Assembly: GCF_033115175.1 (NCBI RefSeq)
Contig: NC_084844.1
Span: forward strand, 35,187,885 to 35,251,884
Source: Lepus europaeus
Lineage: Eukaryota > Chordata > Mammalia > Lagomorpha > Leporidae
Direction of reading: 5' to 3'
DNA length: 64,000 nt
Positions within the stretch are counted from its first letter, which is position 1, and each line of letters opens with the position of its first letter. The notes beneath the pieces were generated by a model. The model had not been told where the DNA came from. It was given only the letters and a program-made list of their open reading frames with translations, and did no database searches. Shown in pieces: positions 1 through 11,062 of the stretch. The position numbers were made by a program, and so were the translations under genes.

Positions 1-2420
1 GTGGGTAGTTCTGTTTTATTACATAGGTAGGCAAAATACTATTACTTTATACCAGTGCATTACCAACACCTTGACTTCTTCCTTACAGTGCTAATGTCTG
101 TTTTTGTGCAGTTATCCATTACAAAGCAGGGTGGAAGTTCAGTATTTTGGCATTTAAAACAGATTATAATGTCTGCTTCCAGCCAGTGAGAAACATCTAG
201 CCATACCTTTCTTATGCAAGCCATTCAGTTATCAGGACTGTGAATTAACACTGTATGAATAAATTTCTGTACACCTTATTGTTTGGCCAGAAGGCCACCA
301 AGTGTACTTATATGTAATCCTTAAATTTTAAAGTAGGCGTAATTTTTAAATATTTCTAAACTTTTCTTAAACCACTAAAATTAAGCTCTTACTACTTAGT
401 CAACTATCCTCAGCTGTATTCGTACTCAATTGTCAGTATGGCACAGATTACTGTATTAAAATAATCTCCTTTCGTCTTCATATTTACCTTCTGAGGTAAT
501 TTTTTAACTTAATGTGTTACTACACAGATTTGCAGATCTTTAATCAAGCACTATGTTAATACTGTAATATCAAAATACTATGTCGCATTATTTAAAATGT
601 TCCAATTGAATAGATTAAAAGGAAGTTTTTAAATGCTTTTGCATCATATAATTTGCTACTTCTCCACTATGACATTGCATATCAGTCTATTAATATATTT
701 AATGTTGCATGAGTGATATTTTGGTCTGGGTTTCCTCTTAAGATTTTAGTTTGTCTAAATTAAGGAAAAACTTTTTTAACATTTTTATCCCTCTTCCCCT
801 CCCCCCCAAATCAGCTGGTAATCATAATCTTTTGGTTTTTCTTAGTGTTTTAATGGGCCCAGAACTGTGGTTTAAATTTTTATATGTGTATTTTCTTTTT
901 TGTGGAGTATAAATTTGAAAACTGGATTTGGGACCTAAAATACTCCTCAGGTTGATGTATTCATGGAGTTTTAAAATAGTTTTAGTTTTCAGCGTAAACT
1001 GGATTTGTGGACCTTAAAGTTACTGAATTTAAACTAAAAATTGTAACATCATTACTGGACATGTCAGCATCAACCCTCTCAAAACAGCTTGGTCACTTTA
1101 TGAAGGGGCGTTTTAAAGTTGTTGTTTAGCAGTGACATTACTATGGTCCAATTGCTTTTCTTTTTAACGTGACAAAGAATAAGGAACAAACACTATTGCT
1201 GCCGAATGCCATAACACTGAGTTGTACAAATTGTGATTGAGGAAAATGAAAAGGTTTATACTTTTTAAAAAAAAACAAAAAACAAAACTTCAAATGGAAT
1301 AAATTATTCATGAAGCCTTCATTGTGGTGTCTCATTCTGTTGAAAACACTTCCATCTTAAATTTGCAAAAACTTGTAGCAGTATTATTGTGCCAAAGGCA
1401 ACCTAGAAACTAATCAATGGACTTTTAATTTCTCTGAGCATTTTATTTTTAAAAAATTTTAACTATCAATGTACAATATGTAGGATGATTCCACATATGT
1501 ATGCACATACCAATTTCTCTTAGGCTGATCTATTTAGTAATAATGTTCTAGTCCAAACAAGCTGCCTTCAAATAAAGCTTAGCTCTACCCTATTTTTATT
1601 TTTATTTGATTGCATGAATGTGTTTGAAGCCCAAGAAAAAATTTTTAAATATGATTAATCATTAAAAATAGCTCTGCCCATGTTCTGGAAATAGCCACCT
1701 GTAATATTTTTGTTCATACTTAGGCTGAGGAAAGACATACTCTAAAATTATTGTGGTTATTTTGAAATAGATTCTGCCAGCACGCTGTGTTTGAAGTGAA
1801 CCATTGAAGGGAGGTGTATGTTGTTGAACTGCCTATCTTAAACTATGTTCTGTCTCATGGTTTATATTACCTCTGATTTGTTTCCACCTTTTTTGCTGTA
1901 GTCTGTGTATGACTAAAAATAACTATGCAAATGAAACTTTTTATAAAAGGAGTTAATCACTTTTTGCACAACTGCACACATGCTTTCTTTTCTATTTGTA
2001 GTTTTCAACATTGAAAACTATTTGAAAATTCTTTTGAGTCATTTACTGAAGGAAATGAAGTTTTTTTCTTTCATAGTTTAAGTCACATACTTGTTTGTAC
2101 TGTGTATAAGGTATTTATACTTGTTAAGAATTCAAGCTGCTTAGTTAGAATAGATGTGTTCCCTACTTTAAGCAAATAGAGTTTTTACATTGTGACCCAT
2201 GTGCTCTACCTTGGCAAAATTTAAGACTTTGAAAGCCTGCAATGTTAGTCGGTCCCTCCCATAAGAATGTTCTGCAAATTACCTGCCAGAGTTCTCCATG
2301 TGAATTTTTTTTAAAGCGAAGAACTATACACTTAAAGGCAAAAGTATATGAAATTTGGTGAGCACTTTGAAATGTTCTAGAAGTAAATAATAAATTACTT
2401 ATTGAAATAATCTTGGCCTC
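1..2420 (+). other. MED13: Probable MED13 3' UTR (3' end of upstream gene)
   Basis: No ORF of note and no CSINE occurs across 2.4 kb, although CSINEs are otherwise spaced every few hundred bases downstream. The stretch is AU-rich and ends at an AATAAA signal (2389-2394) followed by a GT-rich segment (about 2430-2460). Internal AATAAA hexamers at 258, 1298 and 1571 could give shorter 3' ends. In mammals MED13 (Mediator kinase-module subunit) lies immediately upstream of INTS2 in the same direction, so a long MED13 3' UTR is expected here. The assignment is by gene order and base composition only; no MED13 coding sequence is in the window. Confidence 0.5.
2389..2394 (+). terminator. Candidate polyadenylation signal AATAAA (MED13 3' end)
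   Basis: AATAAA is followed within about 40-70 bases by a GT-rich tract (TGTGCATAAATGTATGTATTTGTT region). The SINE-free stretch effectively ends here. Cleavage would be expected near 2410-2420. Confidence 0.45.
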
Positions 2421-3332
2421 TTGATATCAATATTTATGTGCATAAATGTATGTATTTGTTAATTAAATACTACTAGTTTATTCTAGGTATAAATATGTCT
2501 ACTGCATTTCTAGAATCCAAATTACAACATATTTTAATAGTTTGTTTTCTGTTATCAAAAGTTTCCTGAGACAGAATCGTTAAAATAAGAATCACTAAAA
2601 AGTGCTTGGGGCATAAATTAGTCAATGTAGATATTTGGGAGATGCAGAGGCAGAGAATTCATAATGTTAGAAGTAACATTTTGAGCCCTATCCAAACCAT
2701 TTGAAGAAAGTTAACTTTGAAATACTAGTTTCCAGGGGAGACTGGACATTTAGTGACAACTATAATTGCTTAAGTATATTAAATGAAAATATCCAAGCTT
2801 TGCCTAACAGGGTATTAAGGGAGTTTTGCTGTTAACAGCTAATTCAGGTAAGTCAGGTTTCTTCCATATGTTCCCTCACCCACCAAGAACTCGAAAATGG
2901 AGGGATATATTTGACTAGTACACTGAAACAAAAACAAAAGAAGAAAGAGAATTATGTTTTTGGGTTATGGTGAAAGATAAATTTAACCATCTTGAATGTA
3001 TGCCTGAGCCATGTATTATTCTTCCATCCTGTGGCTGCTGTAGGAGATTCCAATGCTGGACTAAACTCTCTCAGGGTCATATAATTATAACCAGAAATTC
3101 TGTTTGAGATTGTTAGTAACTGATATTTTTTGAGCTTTTTATCCACAAGATTGACCCAACAAAGAACTGTCAAAGTTGATCTGTTCTGAAAGAAAAAGTA
3201 GATGCTTATTTTGCTGCATTATACCAGAGGAAAAAAAACCCTAGTGAATGCTAAGTTTAATCAACCCCAATACCACACAGTACCTTCCAGACTTTGTTTC
3301 AGGATGCCTGAGCTTAAGATTTGGTTTGTCAT

Positions 3333-3333
<1 letters not shown>
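2421..3333. other. Intergenic, no recognised feature
   Basis: Between the putative MED13 end and the first CSINE I see no exon-like ORF, RNA gene or clear repeat. A faint MIR-like phrase occurs near 3060-3090 but is too decayed to call. Confidence 0.5.

Positions 3334-3373
<40 letters not shown>
3334..3373. repeat. Poly(T) tract
   Basis: About 40 uninterrupted T residues, probably the tail of a decayed retroposon and prone to length error. Confidence 0.9.
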
Positions 3374-3374
<1 letters not shown>

Positions 3375-3509
3375 TTCTGAGCAAGTCTGTATTTATCATT
3401 AAAACCAGCAGTAACTACAAGTCTTGTGTATTGAATATCAAGTATATTCATTTCGGGGCAAGCATCTGGCCTGGTAGTTGAGATGCTGGTTAAGTCACCT
3501 GTGTTGGGT

Positions 3510-3736
3510 TAAGTGCTGTGGCTTAGTGCATTAAACCACTGTTAGGGCTGCCTGCATTCATATTGGAGTGCCTGAGATTGAATCCTCTGGTTCAGATCCA
3601 GCTTTTTGCTTTTGCATACCCTGGGAAAGCAGCAGGCAGTAGTGCTTTAGTCCCTGCCATGCATATGTAGATGGAGTTTCTGTCTTCTGATTTCTGCCTG
3701 GCTGTACCTTGGCTATTGTAGGCCCCTTGGGGCAAA
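3510..3736 (+). mobile_element. CSINE, older type
   Basis: Starts GGGTTAAGTGCTGTGGCTTAG and has a degraded central region. It abuts an opposite-strand copy at 3737, so the tail is lost. Confidence 0.65.
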
Positions 3737-3990
3737 TTTGAAAGGCAGAGTAACATAGAAATCTTCCATCTACTTGTTCAGTCCTCAAATGGCCACAACA
3801 ATCCAGTAGCCTAGAACTCCACATCTCCCATGTTGGTGGCAGGGACCTAGGTACTTGGGTCATCTGCTGCTCCCTTCCTAGGCTCATTGGTAGGGAGCTG
3901 GATTGGAAGTGGAGCAGCTGAGACTCAAACTGGAACTAGCAATCAGGCACCACAGGTGGCGGCTTAACCTTCTATACCTCAATTATGGCT
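3737..3990 (-). mobile_element. CSINE, older type, inverted
   Basis: Reads TTTGAAAGGCAGAGTAACAT, then TCTTCCATCTACTTGTTCA, and ends in a degraded head near CTCAATTATGGCTCTC. It is fused tail-to-tail to the preceding plus copy. Confidence 0.75.
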
Positions 3991-3999
3991 CTCAAATAA

Positions 4000-4165
4000 T
4001 ATTTTTTTTGACAGGCAAAGTTAGAGAGAGAGAAAGGTCTTCCTTTTTCCATTGGTTCACCCCCCCATGTGGCCGCGCACTGATCCGAAGCCAGGAGCCA
4101 GGTGCTTCCTCCTTATTTCCCATGCGGGTGCAGGGCCCAAGGACCTGGGCCATCCTCCACTGCAA
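4000..4165 (-). mobile_element. CSINE, intermediate type, inverted, partial
   Basis: T tract, GACAGGCAAAGTTAGAGAG, GGTTCACCCCC and CCATGCGGGTGCAGGGCCC are clear. The element stops at CCTCCACTGC, so the tRNA-like head is missing. Confidence 0.8.
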
Positions 4166-4167
4166 TA

Positions 4168-4425
4168 TTTTAACAAAAGGCATCTGTGTACACATATTGG
4201 TGTACCTGGGTTCAATACCCAATTCTGGCTCCTTCAACTTTAGGCTGCTGCATACCATTGGAAGGACAGAGGTGATGACTCAAGTAATTAGATTACTGCA
4301 ACCCACTAAGGAGACCTAGATTTAGCTTCTGGCTCCTGGCTTTGACTTAATCTAGCCTCGGCATCTGCAGGCAGTTGAAGGTACACAGCAGATGGGAGCT
4401 GCCTTTCCAATAAAAATATGTACAA
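4168..4425 (+). mobile_element. CSINE, older type, degraded, 5'-truncated
   Basis: Follows the truncated minus copy. GGGTTCAATACCC, AGCTTCTGGCTCCTGGCTTT and a final CCTTTCCAATAAAAATA are the surviving C-element landmarks. Confidence 0.6.
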
Positions 4426-4844
4426 GATTATTTCCATCTTTATTGAGCTGACAGTCTAGTTAGCATGGTCTAGTACCATATCAGGTATTAAGTAAAACTA
4501 CCCTAACTGAGTGAACCACTGCATTATACTCCTAACTTGGTCTGTCTACCCTGTGTATTGACTTGGTAGCTAAAAACCGTAAGTGGCTGCTTGCTCTAAA
4601 GATAAATACCAAAAAACTTGATGTTCTCCCATCAGCTTCTCTTAACCTCAAAATAAGCCTTGTTTGCTCTTCTTGTAGCCTCTTAGACATTTGAGTTCTT
4701 TGAAAGTCATAGTCATTTTTACGTGACGTCCTCCCCCATTTTGCCACATACACGCTTGTTCCAGATCAGTCTTTCTTGTTACACACTCCTAGTGCAGTCC
4801 CCTCCACAGAGCCTTTCTAGTTTACACTTTTCTCAGCTGCGTGA

Positions 4845-4965
4845 TTGTTTCCACCAAACAACTTCATGAGGGTGGAAATCATGTCTGTTTTGCTCAACTT
4901 TCGTTCTCCAGAATCTAATAAAATCTGTCATTTTAGGTAGTTAAATATTTTTTAGTAAATGCATT
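4845..4965 (+). mobile_element. LINE2 3'-end fragment
   Basis: TTCATGAGGGTGGAAATCAT, then GTCTGTTTTGCTCA and the later TAGTAAATG phrase resemble the L2 3' consensus. Very diverged. Confidence 0.5.
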
Positions 4966-5238
4966 TTAATTGACGTGTGGTAGACACCATAAACAACAGG
5001 ACTTAGCTCAACTGTGATTTTTGTGCATAAATGGAATTGTATGATTATAACTACATGGGATTCTTACTAAAAATAGTTGGATCATTGGATTAAGATTCCT
5101 CTGTTTTTCAGTTCAGATAAAAATGTCTGAACTTCTTGAAAATACAATTTTATCATTTGCAAATGATAAATGATAACCAAAACTCTGTAGCACAGCTTTG
5201 TGAACCTCAAAGAAAATTACAGATAATTTGGAAGGCTT

Positions 5239-5261
5239 TAAAAAAAAAAAAAAAAAAAAAG
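5239..5261. repeat. Poly(A) tract
   Basis: Run of about 21 A bases, and another T run follows at 5281; both are homopolymers likely to vary between assemblies. Confidence 0.85.
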
Positions 5262-5309
5262 GAGCAATGTTCTTAAAAATCTTTTTTTTTTTTTTAAATG
5301 GAGAGTTCA

Positions 5310-5527
5310 TGGGTTTGGTTCCCAAGTGCCTACAAGGGCCAGGCCAAGGCTAAAGCTGGGAGCACAAATCTCAGTCTGGGTTTTCCATGTGGGAGGCAGG
5401 TACCCAATTATTTGAGCCATTGCTGCTGCCTTCCAGGAACTGCATTGCTGTGATGCTAGAGTCAGGAGCCAGAGTGTATTCTGGTGTGGAATGCAGGGGT
5501 CTTAACCACTAGGCCAAATGTCTGCTT
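5310..5527 (-). mobile_element. CSINE, older type, inverted, degraded
   Basis: GGGCCAGGCCAAGGCTAAAG, TTCCATGTGGGAGGCAGGTA and a terminal GGTCTTAACCACTAGGCC match the inverted C element. The GA-rich part is lost. Confidence 0.65.
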
Positions 5528-5620
5528 TGGAATGACCATTTAATATATAAAATCCACGTTCTTCAGAAGAGTCAAGTCCAAAAGGAACTGAGGTTTACTA
5601 GAGAAAGAAAACAGAGAGGT

Positions 5621-5944
5621 GGGGCCGGCTCTGTGGCACAGCGGGTTAATGCCCTGGCCTGAAGCACCAGCATCCCATACGGGCGCCAGTTCTAGTCCTA
5701 GTTGCTCCACTTCCAATCCAGCTTTCTGTTATGGCCTGGGAAGGCAGCAGAAGATGGCCCAAGTCCTTGGGCCCCTGCACCAGCGTGGGAAACCTGGAAG
5801 AAGCTCCTGGCTCCTGGCTTCAGATCAGCACAGCTTCGATCATTGCAGCCAATGGGGCAGTGAACTATTGGATGGAAGACCTCTTTCTCTGCCTCTCCTC
5901 TCTCTCTGACTTTCAAATAAATAAATAAATCTTAAAAAAAAAAA
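5621..5944 (+). mobile_element. CSINE, older type, full length
   Basis: Complete copy from GGGGCCGGCTCTGTGGCACA (A-box-like) through GCGCCAGTTCTAGTCC (B-box-like) to a CAAATAAATAAATAAATC tail. Confidence 0.9.
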
Positions 5945-5947
5945 TAG

Positions 5948-6240
5948 AGAAGTGGACATTTGGTGCAGTGGTTAAGATGCCACTTGGGACACCTGCTTCC
6001 CATACTGGAGTGTCTGGGTTCGAGTCCATTTCCTCTCTTCATTTTTGCTTTCCCCATAATGAATACCATGGGATGCAACAGGTGGTGGCCCAAGTAGTAG
6101 GTTCCTTGCTACCCAACACAGGGTACATGGATTCAGTTCCTGGCTTCTGGCTGTGGCCTGGCCCAGCCCCAGCTGGCAGGTATTTGTGGAGTAAACACTG
6201 GATGGAAGATTGTTGTCTGCCTTTTGAAGAAATTAATTAA
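5948..6240 (+). mobile_element. CSINE, older type, diverged
   Basis: GTGGACATTTGGTGCAGTGG head and GGGTTCGAGTCC B box are visible; the tail is eroded to GAAATTAATTAAC. Lies directly behind the preceding copy. Confidence 0.75.
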
Positions 6241-6418
6241 CAAAATAGATACTGAAAAGTAACAAAAATGACTTTAATGAGTTTCTAGAAGGAGTAAGAA
6301 TTGAGAAAATCTGAAGTATTTAGTCCTCATTTAGGTTTCTCTCTCTTGTGTTCCAGTACACCCCAATTAAAAATTATCTGAAGGATCTTCAAGCTCTAAA
6401 ATGTGAAATAATATGCTT

Positions 6419-6740
6419 TTTTAAAAAGACTTATGTATTTGAAAGAGTTACACAGAAGGAGAGGCAGAGAGAGAGAGAGAGGTCTTCCATCTGATGGTTC
6501 ACTCCCCAAATGGCCCCAACGGCCGGAGCTGCGCTGATCCGAAGCCAGGAGCCAGGAGCTTCTTCCGGGTCTCCCATGCAGGTGCAGGGCCCCAAGGACT
6601 TGGGCCATCTTCTACTGCTTTCCCAGGCCATAGCAGAGAGCTGGATAGGAAGTGGAGCAGCCAGGTCTCGAACCGGCGCCCATATGGGATGCTGGCGCTT
6701 CAGGCCAGGGTGTTAACCCACTGAGCCACAGTGCCAGCCC
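6419..6740 (-). mobile_element. CSINE, older type, inverted, full length with TSD
   Basis: Flanked by a perfect 15-bp TSD, TGAAATAATATGCTT, at 6404-6418 and 6741-6755. All landmarks are present, ending CTGAGCCACAGTGCCAGCCC. Confidence 0.93.
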
Positions 6741-6933
6741 TGAAATAATATGCTTATGATGGGATTTGAACATGAGACAGCTGATTCAAAGGGGATAATT
6801 GAATTATGTCCTAGGTTCTGACAAGAACTTAGATAGGATTTCAGAAATGCTGGGGGAAAAAATTGTTCCTAAGAGAGTGAAAGTGGGCAACTTTCCCAAG
6901 TTTTAAGGTAGGTCTCAGAAACTAACAGGGGAG

Positions 6934-7221
6934 AGCATTATGGCCTAGTGGGAGGGGCTGCCCTTTAGGTCATCTGCGTCCCTTGTTCAAGCGCTGGTTT
7001 GCATCCTGGCTACTACTCCGCTTCCAAAACAGCTCCCTGCTGATGTGCCTGGGAAGCAGCAGATGACGGCTGAATCGTTACCACCAATATGAGACCCAGA
7101 TGGAAGTTGTTGGCTCCTGGCTTCAGAATGGCCCAACTGTGGATGGAAAATCTCTCCCTCCTCTTCTTTGTCACTCTGTCTGCCTTTCAAATAAATAAAT
7201 AAGTACATTAGAAAAAAAAAT
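6934..7221 (+). mobile_element. CSINE, older type, diverged
   Basis: Head AGAGCATTATGGCCTAGTGG, centre TCCTGGCTTCAGAATGGCCC, tail TTTCAAATAAATAAATAAGT. The head is heavily substituted. Confidence 0.8.
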
Positions 7222-8513
7222 TACTTAGCTTTACCGAGAACTTCAGAAGCTGGTATATTATCACTAAAACATTTGTACAATAAAATAATTATTTACTAAT
7301 TATGAGATGTAAATCTCTCATCTTAAGCCCTCATCTAGTGAGAAACATACTGTATAACTATAATTAGTTGGGTAAGTCCTTTTAAAGTGATAGTGCGATG
7401 CGTAGCAAGAAATAGCGCCTGAAATCAGTCTCATTACTATTTTGACAGCACTGATAAGCTGATAGCACTGCAATGACGACTCAGCAGGTTGTTTTAATAA
7501 GGCTTCATGGTATTTTTGTGCTTCTTTCAATTCAACAGACATTAGGTACAGTTATACTGTGCTGGGCAAAGAGAATATGGTCCCTGTTCTCCAAGTATTT
7601 TGTAGTGGGAGAAACAGCAAAGTCTGCATGATTACAGTGTGGCTACACAGTAGTATGCCTGAAGGAAGGACAGGGTGTGATTGGAGCAAACCTGGGGGAT
7701 ACAGATAAATCTAGGGAAGGGTGCGTGGTTTCTTAGGGATAGGCTCCTTAGCAAGGTAATGCTGGACCTGAGAATTAAAGGCTACAGAGGAGTTTATTAC
7801 GTAAAGAGATTGAAAGGCATTCTGGACAGGAAGAATGCTGGGGGAGAAGATCCTTGACGAGGGAGAAAACTCTGAGAAACGCGGTTCAAACTGACTGAAG
7901 TTGCCACGTCAGGATAAGAGTTCTGCCTAGAGCGGAGATAGACCGTGAAAGTCTCTCTTTTGAGTCGCACCCTAGGGAAATGGAACTTTACTTCAAAGCA
8001 AGCCAGTGCTTTAGTCGCTGTGTTCATTCATGATTGGTAGCAGTATCATTAGTATACTTGAATCGTAGTAGATATTCTAATTGTGTTTTTCTTTTTCTCT
8101 TTCTTCCTTCAATGTGATTGAAAAATGGTTAAGGTGGAAAAGAATGAATTGAAGTACACAGTCAGGAGAATGTTCATCCAGGAAGGAATGTTCTCTTTTG
8201 ACTTAAAATGTAGGAACTATTAAACATTTTTCATCAAATCCAAGGCACTAATAAATTAAGACATCAGTGGTTCATGTGCCACATAGAAAATGCACCCATT
8301 ATAAGATGCCCCAATTTTGGACATGTTAAAATGTGAAAAAGATATCAGAGAATTAGTGAAAAATAACTTTTTGTGGCTAGAAATGGTAATGGGCTTCAAT
8401 ATCACATTGGCCTTAAAATGAGATTATTTTCTCAAACTTTTTCTCTGGCTGCATGCTTTTCAAACATTTTTAATCACAAAAAGTAGTAATTATATTACAG
8501 TCCTTTGACAATC
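7222..8513. other. Intergenic; probable ancient LINE remnant in the middle
   Basis: The middle (about 7530-7960) recalls the antisense L2-type phrase series (ACTGTGCTGGGC..., GGTCCCTGTTCTCCAAG..., AAGGTAATGCTGGACCTGAG). Outside that I see no gene or promoter. No ORF here looks real. Confidence 0.4.
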
Positions 8514-8527
8514 AAATGTGATATATA

Positions 8528-8860
8528 GGCCGGCGCCGTGGCTCAACAGGCTAATCCTCCGCCTAGCGGTGTTGGCACACCGGGTTCTGGTCCTGGTCAG
8601 GGCGCCGGATTCTGTCCCGGTTGCCCCTCTTCCAGGCCAGCTCTCTGCTGTGGCCTGGGAGTGCAGTGGAGGATGGCCCAAGTGCTTGGGTCCTGCACCC
8701 CATGGGCAACCAGGATAAGCACCTGGCTCCTGCCTTCGGATCAGCATGGTGTGCTGGCTGCAGCGCGCCGGCTGAAGCAGCCAATGGAGGGTGAACCAAC
8801 GGCAAAGGAAGACCTTTCTTTCTGTCTCTCTCACTGTCCACTCTGCCTGTCAAAAAAAAA
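8528..8860 (+). mobile_element. CSINE, young type, full length with TSD
   Basis: GGCCGGCGCCGTGGCTCAAC to an A tail, flanked by a perfect TSD, AAATGTGATATATAG, at 8514-8528 and 8861-8875 (the first G of the element may belong to the TSD). High CpG content and little decay suggest recent insertion. Confidence 0.95.
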
Positions 8861-8957
8861 AAATGTGATATATAGACAATTAATTTGTAGGATTATTTTT
8901 TAGCACTTGAGAATCTACCTAATTTAAACATTAGGGCTGCAAAGTCTTTCTAAAAAT

Positions 8958-9265
8958 TGGGGCAGGCATTTGGCACAAGAGTTAGGTTGCTGCTTGGGAT
9001 GCTGGCGTCTCATATTGGGATGCTTGGTTCAAGTCCTGGCTCCCCTGCTCCTGATCTAGCTTTCTGTTTATGTGCACCCTGGGTGGCAACAGATGACATT
9101 CAAGTCGTTGGGTCCCTGCCACCTACAATGGAAACCTGGTCTGAGTTCCTGGCTCCTGGCTTCAGCCTGAAGCAGTCCCAGCTCTTGGTGGGCATTTGGG
9201 GAATGCACTAACAGATGATTTTCTCTTTCTGTCTTTCTGCCTTTAAAATAAAATGGAAATAAAAG
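8958..9265 (+). mobile_element. CSINE, older type
   Basis: GGGGCAGGCATTTGGCACAA head and GGATGCTTGGTTCAAGTCC B-box region. The tail is degraded, CCTTTAAAATAAAATGG. Confidence 0.85.
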
Positions 9266-9294
9266 TTTTAAAAATTGATTTGATAGTAGGTAAG

Positions 9295-9619
9295 GGGGTT
9301 TGGTGCTGTGGCCTAGTGAGTTAAGCTGTTGCTTGTGACTTCAGCAGCTGCTCTGAATGTTGTTTCAAGTCCTAGCAGCTCCATTTCTCAGCCAGCTCTC
9401 TGCTAATGCACCTGGGAAAGCAGTGGAAGATGGTCCAGGTTCTTGGGCTCCAGCACCCGCATGGAGATCCGGATGAAGCTCTTGGCTCCTGGCTTTGACC
9501 TGGCCTGGCCCCAGCTGTCTTGGCCATTTGGGGTGTGAACCAGCGAATGGAAAATCTCTGTCTCTCCCTCTTTTTCTCTCTTTCAAATAAATTCCCCTTT
9601 TCTTTAAAAAAAAAAAAAA
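9295..9619 (+). mobile_element. CSINE, older type
   Basis: GTTTGGTGCTGTGGCCTAGT head, TTTCAAATAAATTCCCC then A-run tail. Last CSINE before the INTS2 promoter. Confidence 0.85.
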
Positions 9620-10436
9620 TGAAGTCATCATGAGAGGAAGCAGTACACTTGATAGCTTACAGACCAGTGGTGCAGGGTCTATTTAATTATTGTATATATA
9701 ATCTGAGTCTATATAACTATTTTCAAAATTATTTCATTGACAAACATTATTTTAATGATTTGTCAGGTGGAAGCAAAGTCAGAAACACTGAAACACACAT
9801 TAGTGCTTTTCTTCCTCTGATCTATTTTGAAAGCCAGACCTTATTTTAAAAGAGATTATTCATCTGTTAAGGCCTTGCAAACTGTAAAGTATTATTTAGT
9901 GTTGATTCTTGGTAAATATAAGGTCCCAAACACATGTTGATTTAACTAGGTAGAAGCAACAGCATGACGTTATAGAAAGGCTAGTGGCTATATTTTAGAC
10001 CTTGGAGAGGTTTGGGCCCTCTTTCCAGAAGTACCAGATACTCATAATTTTGAACAGATTCCAGGGAATTCCTGAAACCACATCCTACGAATCTATGGAC
10101 CCTAAGTTAAGGACGCTGCCTTCGGACGGCGCTGGTGGGGACATCGAGAGAGACCTGAGATTCGATTTCTTTTTAAATTCTCCGCCACATCCTGGGATTC
10201 TAGAATTCTGGTGCTGGGAGGACACAGGGGAAGATTTAAAGAAGCGTGCAGACTGGTTACGTAGTGTTCCGGTCAAACAATAGTGGGGACAACGTTAACA
10301 TCTCTCACAGGCGCGTTGTGTGTTCTGAACGCCTCGATAATCCTGTGACGAAGTTACTGAAGCTCCGAGGGGGCTTAGTAGCTTGCCTAAAAGGACACAG
10401 CTCTGGAAAACCGATGGACTCCATCTTCCAAACCGG
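9620..10436. other. Region immediately upstream of the INTS2 promoter
   Basis: SINE-free. Short MIR-like antisense traces near 10335-10410 (AGTAGCTTGCCTAAAAGGAC). GC content rises sharply towards 10430. No coding exon seen. Confidence 0.5.
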
Positions 10437-10467
10437 AGTCGGGCGGGGAACCGCGCGGGCGGAGGAA

Positions 10468-10478
10468 GGGGCGGGGCC
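10468..10478 (+). promoter_or_regulatory. GC box (Sp/KLF-type)
   Basis: GGGGCGGGGCC inside the CpG island, about 10 bases upstream of the NRF1-like site. Confidence 0.55.
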
Positions 10479-10489
10479 GCGCACGCGCA
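10478..10489. promoter_or_regulatory. NRF1-type site
   Basis: CGCGCACGCGCA matches YGCGCAYGCGCR exactly. NRF1 commonly drives CpG-island housekeeping promoters. Confidence 0.55.
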
Positions 10490-10509
10490 CCGGCGCCCGG
10501 GCGCCGTCG

Positions 10510-10862
10510 TCTCTGGGTTTCCTCTTGCAGCTACTCTTCCTTTCAGGCCAGTACGGTGGCCGACGGGAGCCAGACGCTGGGGATGAATGAAGGAGCTGGG
10601 CGCAGGTTGAAAAAGTCTCCTCGGCTTTTGCCTTCGTCCAGCCTGGGTTCTGCCCTGGTGCGGTGTTCCCGTCCTGCCCCCGGTCTTGCCCACCGCCCGG
10701 TTGAGCGCTTGGTGCCCAGAGCGGGTCGGGCACAGCTAGGGTGTGGGGATTCGGATTACCGCCTAGGCCCAACTTCGGACCGCGCTCTCGATTTCTGCCG
10801 CGGCCGCCTGTAGGACGCAGAATCCCAGTGGGGTCCCGTGAGGCTGGAGGGTAGATCTTCAG
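10510..10862 (+). other. INTS2: Candidate non-coding first exon of INTS2
   Basis: The first coding exon has an acceptor (AG at 11801-11802) in front of it, so at least one 5' exon must lie upstream. The best donor I see in the CpG island is CAG/GTACGA after 10862. Other donors are possible (for example GAG/GTGACT near 11309). The 5' limit is a guess. ATGs in this stretch, such as 10583, would be upstream ORFs if included. Confidence 0.3.
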
Positions 10863-11062
10863 GTACGAAGCGTCCGCTTCTCAGGCCTCGGCGCGTCCCC
10901 CGGTCTTTGTCGGCGACCGGCTCGACTTCTCTCAGCCCGAGGGACCGGCTTCTGGTTCTGTCCGGGCCAGGACCGGCCTTGGCGCCTCTGCCCCAGCCGC
11001 CCAGCCCTCTTGTTCAAAGACCAGCTCCTCCTGCGTCAGAGCAAATCAGCGTGGCTGCCCAC

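Larger units (their letters stand above)
10437..11060 (+). promoter_or_regulatory. INTS2: CpG-island promoter of INTS2
   Basis: The only sustained CpG-dense, non-repeat stretch in the window, about 0.7-1.3 kb before the first coding exon. It contains a GC box (10468-10478) and a perfect NRF1-type palindrome (10478-10489), and no TATA box is obvious. This is the usual layout for a broadly expressed housekeeping gene. The start site is probably near 10500-10560 but cannot be fixed from sequence. Confidence 0.75.

Noticed and set aside
5918..5935. AATAAA clusters suggesting gene 3' ends
   Set aside because: These and the many similar clusters are CSINE tails; no unique transcript-like sequence precedes them.
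8528..8860. tRNA-like A and B boxes suggesting a tRNA gene
   Set aside because: The boxes belong to the CSINE head; no cloverleaf or discriminator end is formed. The same applies to every other copy.
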